Shown here: piece after piece, positions 49,315 through 61,300 of the stretch
Numbering within the stretch: the stretch's first letter is position 1
Layout: each line of letters begins with the position of its first letter
Assembly: GCA_958510875.1 (NCBI GenBank)
Contig: OY294069.1
Coordinates: 160,703,111-160,767,110 of the forward strand
Origin: Endomychus coccineus
Lineage: Eukaryota; Arthropoda; Insecta; Coleoptera; Endomychidae
Reading direction: 5' to 3'
Length of the DNA stretch: 64,000 nucleotides
Translations under genes and position numbers: made by a program
Notes under the pieces: model-generated
The model's input: only the letters and a program-made list of their open reading frames with translations
Told to the model about the DNA's origin: nothing
The model's database searches: none

Positions 49315-52300
49315 GTAAGTTGTAATCTCAATTTGTTCATATTATTCCATTATGGGCATTTTTCAAGACTAATTAATTGTTTATTCCTCACTAGGTTTTC
49401 TAAAAACGAATCATCAGCATCATCAGATTATCCCATGGATGGAACAGATAGTGACAAAGATGATGCAAACTCACATAAAACGCCCTCTAAGACCCCTGGT
49501 AAAGAGATTGCTGATGAAGTACCGGTTTATATTAGTCCATTTGTTACAATTTCAAGGGGTAAAGATAGAGCACGAAAGGAATATGAAACTAGAAATAACT
49601 TAACAGGTGGTAAGTGATTATAAATTCTTAAAATATCAATGCTAGTAAACTTTGAGAACATCAATTTAATTTATAACCAAAAACCTATTCGTTTTGAGAA
49701 ATCGTGATTCTTCAGTGAGCCAAGTGAAGATTTAAGAGGTGGTGGCAGGAGTGGATCCAGACTTTCGTTTTGGGGGGTCATTTTTACAGTTTGACCACCC
49801 TCGCACCCCCCGAACTGATATTTTTTCTCCTAAGAATAATAACTACACAAGATTATCTTATATTAAAATAGTTTTTTTTTTCAAAATAATGAACAATAAT
49901 CACAATGTATCACATATGTCTATACCATGAATCAGGTTAGCTCTTTCCAATTATTAAAATAAACTAATCAATTGAACTATTTAAATAATATTAATTAATT
50001 ATATTTAGTAAAAAAAATATGAATCGACTAATAAAACTATTAAAAACTTAAATTTAAAAATTTTTATTATTAATATAGCAGTATCTGCATTAAAAATTGA
50101 ATACAATTGGATTTGTTTATATAAATAGTATTAACAAAATTTGTGCCGTTACACAAATAATACTGTTTCTGATAAAATTAATTTAAATTTTAAAAAATTG
50201 GAATGGAAATGACAATAAACTAATTAATTGGAACTATTTAGATAATATTAATTATTAAATTGTATTTAGTGAAAAAAATATGAATCAACTATTAAAACTA
50301 ATGAAAACTTGAATTAAAAAAATTATCAGTAAAATTTCAGTCTTACTTAAATTCAATAAAATTAGATTTATTCACAAATGCACAAATTTTATTAAAGCTT
50401 TTTATAGCTTTAATAAAATTTGAGCCGTCGCACAAAGAATACTGTAAGTATTTTCTGATGAAATTAATTTAAATAAAAAAATTTAAAAAAATTATTGATT
50501 AAAATTAAATTATTTAAGCTTCGCGAATTCAAAAGAGCTAATTTCACATTAAATAAAAATATAATATAATATAAATATAGTATAAAACTTTATTTTAATC
50601 AGATAAAAAAATAACATGAATTTTTATTACTAAAATTAAAATTAACTAATTAATGAACTATTCAAATAATATTAATCAATAAATTATATTTAGTAAAAAA
50701 AAAATATGAATCTTAACTATTAAAAACACAAATTAAAAAAACTTAATTATCAAAAAATTTAATAAAATTAGATTTGTTCATTCATATAAATAGTATTAGC
50801 AAAATTTGTTCGGCTGTGGTCTTCAAGCTGAGTTCACATGTTGCGGAGAGCAGTTTTTAGGTAATTTACATGTTGTATTTACATTTTAAATGCAAATAAA
50901 TCCCATCTCTGGACAAAACTCATCTTCGGTGAGAATGTCAAATACATTTAATAAGTTATCATTAGATGACGATATTTTCACAGTATCACTGAACAGTTTT
51001 AATAGTCGAGTCAAATAGGTATTTCATTACGAAAATCGAACGATATGGACCGATTTTGATGAAACAAAGTGCATTCGATTCGGTAAAGTCGTCTAAAAAA
51101 AAGCTTATCGGTTAGTTTTTTGTGCAAATTTGTTAATATTTTTTTAACCGAAAAATTGACCAATTTCCAAAATTTCATCAAAACTAACCAGAAATCCTCA
51201 GTTAGGGGTTGTGGAGGTTGTTTTTTTATGTTAAATGCTTAAAAATTTGTTAAAAGGGGATCGTTACTAATTTAAATAAAAAACAAAATCGAATTCTAAT
51301 TTTTTGATTTTTTCATTTGAAATAAATTCCCGCTCATCTAAAATTTTTTTCTATCTTCTCTACTCAGTCTTTTTATATTCCACACAGCTACTTTTACGTA
51401 TACTATGGACATATACGTAATAAAAACCGGGCGGGAGTAGCAGGTAGGTATTTTTCTTAAACTATCGAGTTTACACTATACTATAACACATCATCTATCA
51501 TATAACACTATACTATAACACAGCATCTATCATATAATAAGATCTCTATGGCATCCACCGCTTCATAGAGCAGCTGTTTATCTAAACCGTTCCTCCCTCC
51601 CATCCCCCCAAAATAAAGACGTGGCAACGTATACGTGGACTACGCTGCTATTGTAATGTAGATACATGATAAATGTTCACCACGTGTCACTTACTGTTGG
51701 ATGCTGCTGTTGTTCAGATTAGTAAAATTTCTCATTCGTTTTATGTGAAAATTAATTTGTTCTGTGGTTCAGTGAATATTATCAGAAACATTATTTTAAT
51801 AATTCAAATACATATTGTTCAATAAATAAAACATTGCTTTAATAAAGCATTCACGCTGCAAATTAATAAAAGTGTTTTTCGGTTAAAAACATAATAACAA
51901 ATTTGCACAAAAAACTAACCGGTATGCTTTTTTCTAGACGTCATCCCGAATCGAATGCACTTTGTTTCATCAAAATCGGTCCATATCGTTCGATTTTCGT
52001 AAGTGAAACAAATGCTTTATTCATGTGTTGTATAGCCTACTTTTATTCTACTGTTTCCAGTTCCTTGGAATTGTCATTTTCGTTTTTAGTGTTGTAATTA
52101 ATGGAGATAATAAACTATATCTAAACAACTAAATGCACGACTACAAATAATAATATAACTTTATTGAGAAGAAATACTCTATTGAGAAGAAATACTCTAA
52201 TGGGAGGCGAAGATCTAGCATAAGCTACTCAACTTGACCCCCCAGACGAGCAAAATAAAAGATACAAATTCTAAACCTAAGCCTAATTAAATTAATACAA

Positions 52301-55300
52301 ACAAAAAAGAAAAAGACGATCCAGAATGATGACGAGCAATGAGAACACACTCTCAGCCCTCCGAAAAAATTCTGTCTCTAAGCCTCAAACGAAAACGAAA
52401 GCTCTTCACTGATAAGTTTTCTTGCTGTAAACAGTACTTATTAAATATTACCGGCGCATTGTACGAAAAAGATCTACGAAACATGGAAGAACGAAATCTA
52501 GGCAAGGAAAGTGTATTTACATGTCTCAAATGAAGATCATGCACATCCTGTCTAAAAGTAAGCTTCTGCCTCAAGTAAAGTGGTGACGAGGTAGACAACA
52601 ATTTACAAACAAACATTGAGAAGTGGTAACTGTATAACTGGTCAACCCTAAGCCATCTGAGCTCCTTTATCTTATGTGAGATGTGGTCAAACTTTGCAAA
52701 ACCAAAAACAAATCGAGCACATGAATTAACAATCTTCTGCAAACGATACTTGCAAAGTTTATCCAAACAGGGGAAATATACCACATTGCAATAATGAAGT
52801 AGTGGAATCACTAAACACTCACAAAGTTTTTTTCGCATTTTGAAGTTGATAATATGGTAGTTTGAGTACATCAATTTGAGTGCAAGATAGGCTTTTTTTA
52901 CAACATATGAGACATGCTCTCTAAATCTCAAGTTAGTGTCAAAAATAACGCCTAAATTTCTCCCAGTCTCTACGTACTTAATAAGCTCACCGTCTATCAT
53001 CAACTTAAAGTTCTGCAGGATATGAGTCCTGCGGTTCCTTGGACAAAATACCATATACATGCACTTTTTTAGATTCAATTTAAGATTGTTTTCACGCGCA
53101 TAATCAGAAATAGAAGCCAAGTCACGATTTAAAGCAGCAGCAGCTTGTATGACGTCCCCAGGTAAAAAGACAGACCGAATCTGAGTGTCATCCGCAAACA
53201 TCTGCATCTTAGACTGGCGAATACTCTCAAACATATCGGTCGTATAAATCAGAAACAATAAGGGACCAAGCACAGAACCCTGGGGAACCCCAGAGGTAAT
53301 ATAACGAACCGAGGACCTTTCACCCCTGCATTCAACAACCTGTGTCCTCTCACAAAGATAAGACATAAAAAAATTACAAACTGTATCGCTGAAACCATAA
53401 AACCTCAACTTGGCTACTAGAAGGGAGTGGTCCAGCGTATCGAAGGCTTTTGAGAAATCTAATAATACCAATGCAGATGCATGTCCTTGGTCTATACTTC
53501 TCACAATATCATCCACAATATTAGCCAAGACTGTTACCGTACTGTGGCCCTTTCTAAAACCAGATTGCAGATCCGAAACAATTCCCACTTCAGTAATATA
53601 TGTGTGAATCTGTCTGTATAGAATCTTTTCCAGGACTTTACCACATAATGGTATAATGCTTATTGGTCTTAAATCGGAATATGACTCAGGATCAGTGACT
53701 TTAGGCAAGGGCTTCACAATGGAAAGTTTCCATAAGGTCGGGAAGAATCCTATCTCCAGACAGCAATTAATTATATGTGTCAAATGTAAGCAAATAGTGG
53801 GCAAACATAGTTTCAACATCTTGGAATTTATCCCATCGCTACCATAGACTTCCGAACCCATCCCTTGAACAACAGATCTAACCTCATCTGGCGTCGTAAG
53901 AACAAAATTGAAAGAATGTTGGGCATCATATTTTCTACCTTTCAAGCTATTAACCATGTTGGGACAGTTATCTGGAGGGCAAAACACAGAACAAAAGTAA
54001 TTATTAATTTCCTCAGGATGACTTAAGCTAGCCGGTATGTCTGCTGTACGAGTATATTTAATCTTGAGGTTACCCAAAGCTCTCCATAGCTGTTTAGAAT
54101 CTTTCTCCCCATCAAGGTGGTTCAAGTAGGCAATTTTTTCTCTTCTAATTGCTCCCAATGTGAAGTTACGTAACTGCTTATAGAAAATCCAGTCCTTTAT
54201 TTGTTTAGTAGCTCTATATTTGCTCTGAGCTCTATCTCTCAACTTCATCATTTGCTTAATGGTATCCGTTATCCAAGGAGCATGCGGCTTTGTGATAAGA
54301 GCAGATTTAAATGGAGCATGCTTATCAAAAAGCGTTAATAAATTATAATTGAATCGTTCCACTTTACGATCAATGTCTGTCTCATAAAAAATGGCATCCC
54401 AGTCCGCAAGACATAAATCGGACAGAAAGTCGCTAAGGCTAAAGCGCCTAAAATCCCGATAGTAGACAACCTTAGGCTTTATACGAGGCAATTCACATCT
54501 GACTCTGAGAAACACCAGCCTGTGATCCGATATAAGATCTGCGTTTAATGTACCAGACTCTGTAATAGCGATCTTCTCCGAAGCATACATTACATCAATC
54601 AATTTTTCTGTTGTTGGCGTAATGCGCGTGGGTTCTGAAATTATTTGACTAAGACCATAGGAAACCATGCATTGACTAAGTGGGTTATTCAAAAAGTGAT
54701 CAATGTTTACGTCACCCGTCACAATAATATCATCAAACTGAGGTGAAACGAAAGACATAATACTATCCATGTGCTCAATAAACGAACAAGTTGAAGTTTT
54801 GGGAGCCTTGTATATAACACCTAGCAAAACAGTAAGCTTTCCAACCGAAACCTTGAGCCACAAATCCTCTACACCCTCTGTAGTCAAAAAGTCATTAAAA
54901 ACTACTGACGCATTCAATCCATGTTTAACGTAACAACCCAAGCCACCTCCCCGCCCCAGACGGTCTTTTCTAAAAAATCTGTAACCTGGTATACCTACCA
55001 CATTCGTCGGTATAGACTCGTTCAACCATGTTTCCGACACGCTTATGATACTAAAATCTCCACTTGCAACTAAATTGACAAAACTATCAAAGCCAGTGAA
55101 GAGCGATCTAACATTAAGATGGCAGACAGATAAAAATAATTGGGCAGCATTAACCATAATTAGTTCTCTCCTTTAATCGTTCAATTGCAAGGCAATAACA
55201 TCGACAGGCTGAATCAAACACAGTATGATCCGTAGGTATGTCAGTTCTAAATTTTTCGTTATGAGACTTACAATTAATACAACATTTGGCTTGGGAATTG

Positions 55301-58300
55301 CAATCCTTCCTATGGTGATCTCCAGCACACACTGGACAAACTATATTTCCTCGACAGTTTGATTGAGTATGGCCATACATCGAACACTTGTAACAACGGA
55401 CCACTGACAGATGCACCTTAGCAACACATCTCCCGCAGCCTACATAGAGGAAACCACGCGATTTAATCATATTAAAGATCTGAGGACTAGTCTCCAGAAT
55501 AACATTGACGCCACTCCGAGCTCGTAGTTTAGATACAACCCTGAGATCATCCACCCCACAATTTAAATCATTCCTTTCAATAATGTCAGACAAAATTTGT
55601 TCACCATCCGCAACCTCAGTTTCCACCTCATAAAGTATTAATCTAGGAGAAAGTTTCTTTGGTACGCTAAAAGTACAACCACGTAAACCATCATTTTGCA
55701 ATAACACATCCTTCAGTTTCTGTAACGAGGCATCCCCATCACAATTCACAAGAATGCCATCCTTAATTCGCCTTGTACCAACAACTTTAACATCACGGGA
55801 CGATGAAACGTTTGACTTAACCTGTCTTTCTACTTGATCATTAGAAACCGAACTATTCACTGACTTCACAAGCAGAACTGATCGATCCTTATTTGCGGCA
55901 AACATACTCTTTGTGACCTGACTGTATGTAGGAGCAACAGGCGGTGACTCATTATCGACAGGCATCTTATAAGACTTCGAAAAAGATATCTCCATATGAT
56001 GAATTTTTTCCCTCTGCAAATCGCTGGAATATTTCACTTCCTCATACAAAGAATTTAACAAAAACATTTCCCGTTTCAAACATTCATTTTCTTTACGAAC
56101 TAGACGAAGTTCCACTGAAATATCGGGTATATCATTAGGTATGCACTGCTTACACAGCCAATTGTGCTTGTTTAACATGACAATGGTAGAAATCTTATCA
56201 TAGCAATTGTTATGTAAAACGGCGCTGCAAGTGTTATTACAGCACTCGACACAATCGCCTGGAATGACGAGGTCGCAGCAAAATGTACACTTTACAGCCT
56301 CTGTGCCACTCTTGTTTAATGAGTCTTCACAGTTCTCAGTTTGACTAATTGAAACACTATCCACCGGAGAACATCTATCACATAGCCAAGAAGAAATTTC
56401 ATAATCGCTAGTCATCTGATGATATACAGATACAGGAATCTTGACACAATCAAGATGAAAAGAATTCTGACACGTAACACAACTAATTGTATCGTCATAG
56501 CGATCCACTTTACGCTCGCATTTACCGCAAGTCAAACCGCGTGCCTTGTTCGGCATCACGACCTCAACTGATATATTAAATATTTATTATTTTAATAAAT
56601 ATTTTTAATATTGAGCAACTTTTTTTTTGGGAAGGTGAAAAATAAACAAATCATCGAGCTAAATATCCCAATTACGAGTAAATTTAATTTGAGTGAAACT
56701 ATCACGTATGGGTTTTACTGATATTTGCTCCTTAGATGTGATGAGAAGGCAGCGACCAGTCATCTACAATTCGGCTCAGAATGTCAGACGTCTATGAATT
56801 CGTTGAATTCCGCCCCTATTCTAACAGTTCCAACCCATACCCCTCTGGTCAACTTGAGTTGGCAGGCACACTGAACAAAATCATCCATATTTGTAACCAC
56901 TTTAGCCCGCTGCCGTTTTCTTATTTGACCTCTTCAAAGTAATATGTTGTTGAGGATACCATTTGTTGAACACTAGATGATAGTGGCTTCGATATTCTCG
57001 CAGTTTTCATAGCACACGATGTAAATGTAGGTAGAATTATTGCCAAGCGAAGATCTATGTCTGTATATCTGAAATTCTATAAATATTTAGATTTACAGTG
57101 AATACACGAACTGTCAATTTAATTGAATAAAACGACTATTCGACTTTATCATATCAGCAACTCTGGAATGTGTTGCCAACTGTTCAAATGAATTGGTTGT
57201 AAAAATTGAAAACTCTGACGTCATATCTTTCTTACAGCGGAAAAGATGTAGTATTTACAGAATTACGTTTTTATTGTATTCGGTTCGTAACTTATTATGA
57301 GAATGAAACAATTGCCAATATATAACAATATAGCAAGTGTAAATTTGTCTTTTGTTTACAATTTAATATGTAACGCTTACATTTTCCTTTCAGATCAGGA
57401 TATTCTTTCATCCAAGGATTTGGAAATGTGTAGTCCTAAGGCTGCTGCGTCTTATTTTAATAGAATATTAGACAACGAAGTAAAGCGCATAATAGCATTA
57501 TGTAACGAATGGACTACGTATAAGGTTGGACATTTATTCTACATACTTTCATTTATCAAAATACCACATGGGCTTTTAAGCATCTACAGGTGTTCCGGTT
57601 TATAATATCAATACTTTATCAGCCGATAGTCAATCATAAACAAGTCTACATTCGAAATATCTTTTTTTAAACGCTTCCTGGGGGAGGCAGCTTCCTAAGT
57701 TAGGTTTAATAAACTGTTTTTCATCATTATTCTGACCATTGCATCTACTCCTGAAATAGATACTGGCGTAGCTATAGAGGTCTGCTCCCCCTTGTATTAT
57801 TTTTCGTACAATTAAAAAAATAAATTAATCTTACTCTGAATTGGAGCAACCGCTTTAGAAATATTTGGAGTTGAAGGTATAGAGAAAATCTAAAATAGCT
57901 GTTGAGCTTCAAAATTACAAGCATCCAGCAAAATTAATGGCTATTATTTAGAATACTTGCTACATTAGTTTATTTGTAAACGCTGAATGTTCTGGTAGTC
58001 CAATTGAGGTTGCAACGCCAGAAATCGTCGATAAAATTCATGGTATGATATTGGACCATCGGCGAGTTGAAGTGCACGAGATTGCTGAGGCTATGGGCAT
58101 CTCAACCAAACGAATACGGAACATTTTGCATACATTTTTGAATAAGAGAAAGCTATCTGCCAGGTGTGGGCCGCATTTGCTCTCTGTTGTCAACAAATGC
58201 GACCGTGTGACAACTTCAAAGGAGCGTTTGGCGATGTTCAAGCGCGATAAGAAGGACTTTTTGCGCCGATTCGAAATTGTGGACGAAACATGGATCCATC

Positions 58301-61300
58301 ACAACACACCAGAGACCAAAGAATAGTCGAAACAGTGGACTTGTCCTTGCGAATCGAAGCCGAAAAAGACAAAAGTGGGCTTATCGACCAATAAAGTCAT
58401 GGCGACAATTTTTTGAGATGCACACGGTATCGTCCATATCGATTACCTTGAAAAGGGCAAAACGATTACCGGCGTATATTATTCAGGGCTATTGGATAGG
58501 TTCTCGAGAGAGAACTAGCAGGCCAGCTGAAACTGGCACTAGATTCAGCAAGCAACACCTCTTCGGGGTTCTCGAGACAAGTAAACCCCTTGGGGCGAAA
58601 CTAACGTTGCCACTGCAAAAGATCCGGTGAACTGGGCACCGCATACAGTTCACCTCTAAAACTACGATGGCGTGCCTTCTTATCCCAGGGATGCTGGTCG
58701 GAACGGAATCACGGGCGTGGTAGACACATGCGGAAGGCTAAACTTCAACGAGGCCGACGATGGTTCGTAAACATAGTCTAGCAAGCAGAGCCCTGTAGAG
58801 TGGAGGATTTTTCACACTACAGGGTCCACCTAAAGTAGTCCCACCGGGGGCGAATAAACCAGCTGCCTCTGCGTGGGTAAATGCTGCACCACACGGCACC
58901 GGTGTCGGTGCTTCTTATCCCAGTTTTCTGGGCAATTGATTCGCGGCCAGGGCAATGATATGTGGTAGGCCGATGTAAGAGACCGGCGGTTACTCGTCAA
59001 ACGGAGTAGTCGTAAAATGACGCTAACACGAGTAGACAGGGGGAGAGGGGCCCAGATGGTTCAAAAGACCGCCTCCTCTCCAATCTAGGCGTTGGTCTCT
59101 GTCGGGCAGTGGCGTGCTGTCGACAGTTAGGAGAGGGCAAGCAAGTACGTGAACGCTTTAAGTCCGCCGGATAAGTAAGCGGGGGGTCCAGCCCCCAACA
59201 TTCTCATCGTGTTGGATAGATTCGACGCCGATTTGAAGCGAAAGCGGCCGCATTTGGCAAAGAAAACGTGGTCTTCCACCAGGACAACGCACCGGCGCAC
59301 AGGTCCGTAGTTGCAATGGCAAAATTGCGCTACGAATTGGTTCATCATCCACCATATTACCAGATTTGGCCTTTGCGATTTTTATCTGTTTTCAAACTTG
59401 AAGAGATTTGGCTCCAACGATGAGGTCACTTAAACAAACGCCTGTTTTGAAGGATTGCCGAAATCGTATTATTTGAAAGGGATCGAAAAATTAGAAAAAC
59501 GTTGGACGAAGTGTATCGAGCTACAAGATTATGCTGAGAAATAAGTTGAGTTTTGACCAAATCAATCATTGTTGTTTCATTTTTCAGGAACTTTTCACCT
59601 TGCCTTCGCGTATAAGCACTTCGGCAACTAACTTCTGCTACTGAAGATGGGAACTTGGTTAGATTTATAAATAACGATGTGGTATTTGAATACATTAAAT
59701 TTGATTCTGGGTAAATGTATAATCAATTGAATTGAGGTATTGTTTTCTAATTTCAGGAAAGTGGCAATGTACCTGAAGAAGCTGGTGACATGATAGATAT
59801 GGCTATTGGTCAGTCTAATCTGTTGGTCACCAGCAAATTTCAACAATTCCGAGGATTGATTGAACAAAGTTCAAACAGTAATTCTTCCCAAATAAAAATC
59901 CGTTGTGAGGAACTGCATGGTTTTTGGGATCTGGTATCCATACAAGCTGAGGATTTGAATAAGAGATTTGCATATCTGACAACTTTGAAAGCAAATGATT
60001 GGTTAGAAATCATTCCGATTCAACAGGAGAAGAAGAAAAAACTTAAGAGGCCAACCAAAAAGAGCAAAGCTACATCCACTGTTAGGGAGGCTATTAAAGG
60101 TTTGTGATATCTGAGGGTCAACTTGTACATAATTTCTTCATTATTTCTGCCCTTAGTGCATCCCACTTCTCTGCTACTATTTCTCTAGTACATAAAATGT
60201 TGTTTAATCAGTTAAGGAAGAAAACGTCCATTGCTGATGGGGAAAAATAACTCTTACCCCCAATTTTTACGATAGTTTTTTAAGCGACGTTCATAATAAT
60301 ACCTTTGACGTTATGGTTGATCATAAGAATTATCTCAAATCGATATATAAATTAACTGTGATCCATAGATCACTAATTTTCCCCACCCCTAGGAGCCTAA
60401 AATTATTTAAAAAAATTGTTTGGTAGCCTGTAAGTTTCGAACTTGCGCTACGCTACCAAAATCAAATTCAGTATATATTATAAGCGTCTTACCAACAGCT
60501 ACAACTCATGCTAAGACATTAGTGTATTCGAAATATCAACCACTAATGCGCGCGCCGCTAGGCGTATAATTATTGCATCATTTCAGCAACCAATCGGCGC
60601 CATGTCGACCTGTGCTTTTTACTGTAGGCTGGAATTAATTCTATGTGACGTCGACGAAGACATTCTGCGGGTTAAATGTATTATTGAGATGTACATTTGT
60701 AACCAGAAAAACACTTTTGTAACAATGGTTCAATAAAATACTAAAGTTCTATTTGAAAAACTTGAGATCGATGTCATAAGTACCACTTGCACGTTCGCTA
60801 CCGCACCCAAAAACAATATGGTAAATTTGAAATCCGTACGACCAATAGGAAAGGCACAATTTTCTCTACAGCCTGAACGCTTAATCGTGTCGTCACAAGC
60901 CAGAGATTATGTTGCATTACCTGTTAGGACATATAAAGACTTCCTGTTTGAATGGTGTTACCATAAGTCCTTGCTAGTCTATGTATCATGATGATCTACA
61001 ACTACTACCTGTTTTTTACTTAATTTTCTACTTTTGAAGATTTTAAATGATCGTTAGTTCTTGAGCAATAATTATTGAACAATGTGTTACTTGTGCACTT
61101 AATAATGAGGTAAACCATATCCGCCTCTCTGCGACTATCATAACCAACAAAATGCTGAAGATAGTCCTCTCCTGTTGTATGCTTTAAAAGTAAGTCGCAA
61201 AGAAACATACGTTTATTTTAAATTAAAAGAAACGGTTCTTCGTGATTTTTTAATAATATATTGAAAATAATACATTCTAACAACCAAATGGCTCACAGTT

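Larger units (their letters stand above)
52155..56600 (-). mobile_element. LINE retrotransposon, apparently intact, antisense in mars intron 2
   Basis: Two long uninterrupted ORFs on the minus strand overlap by 8 bases. The 3' end has no poly(A); instead an 18-bp unit (ATTGAGAAGAAATACTCT on the plus strand) is repeated twice at 52163-52198, as known for CR1-type elements that end in short tandem repeats. ORF1 with PHD-like fingers also fits the CR1/Jockey group. The exact 5' end and target duplication were not resolved. Confidence 0.85.
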
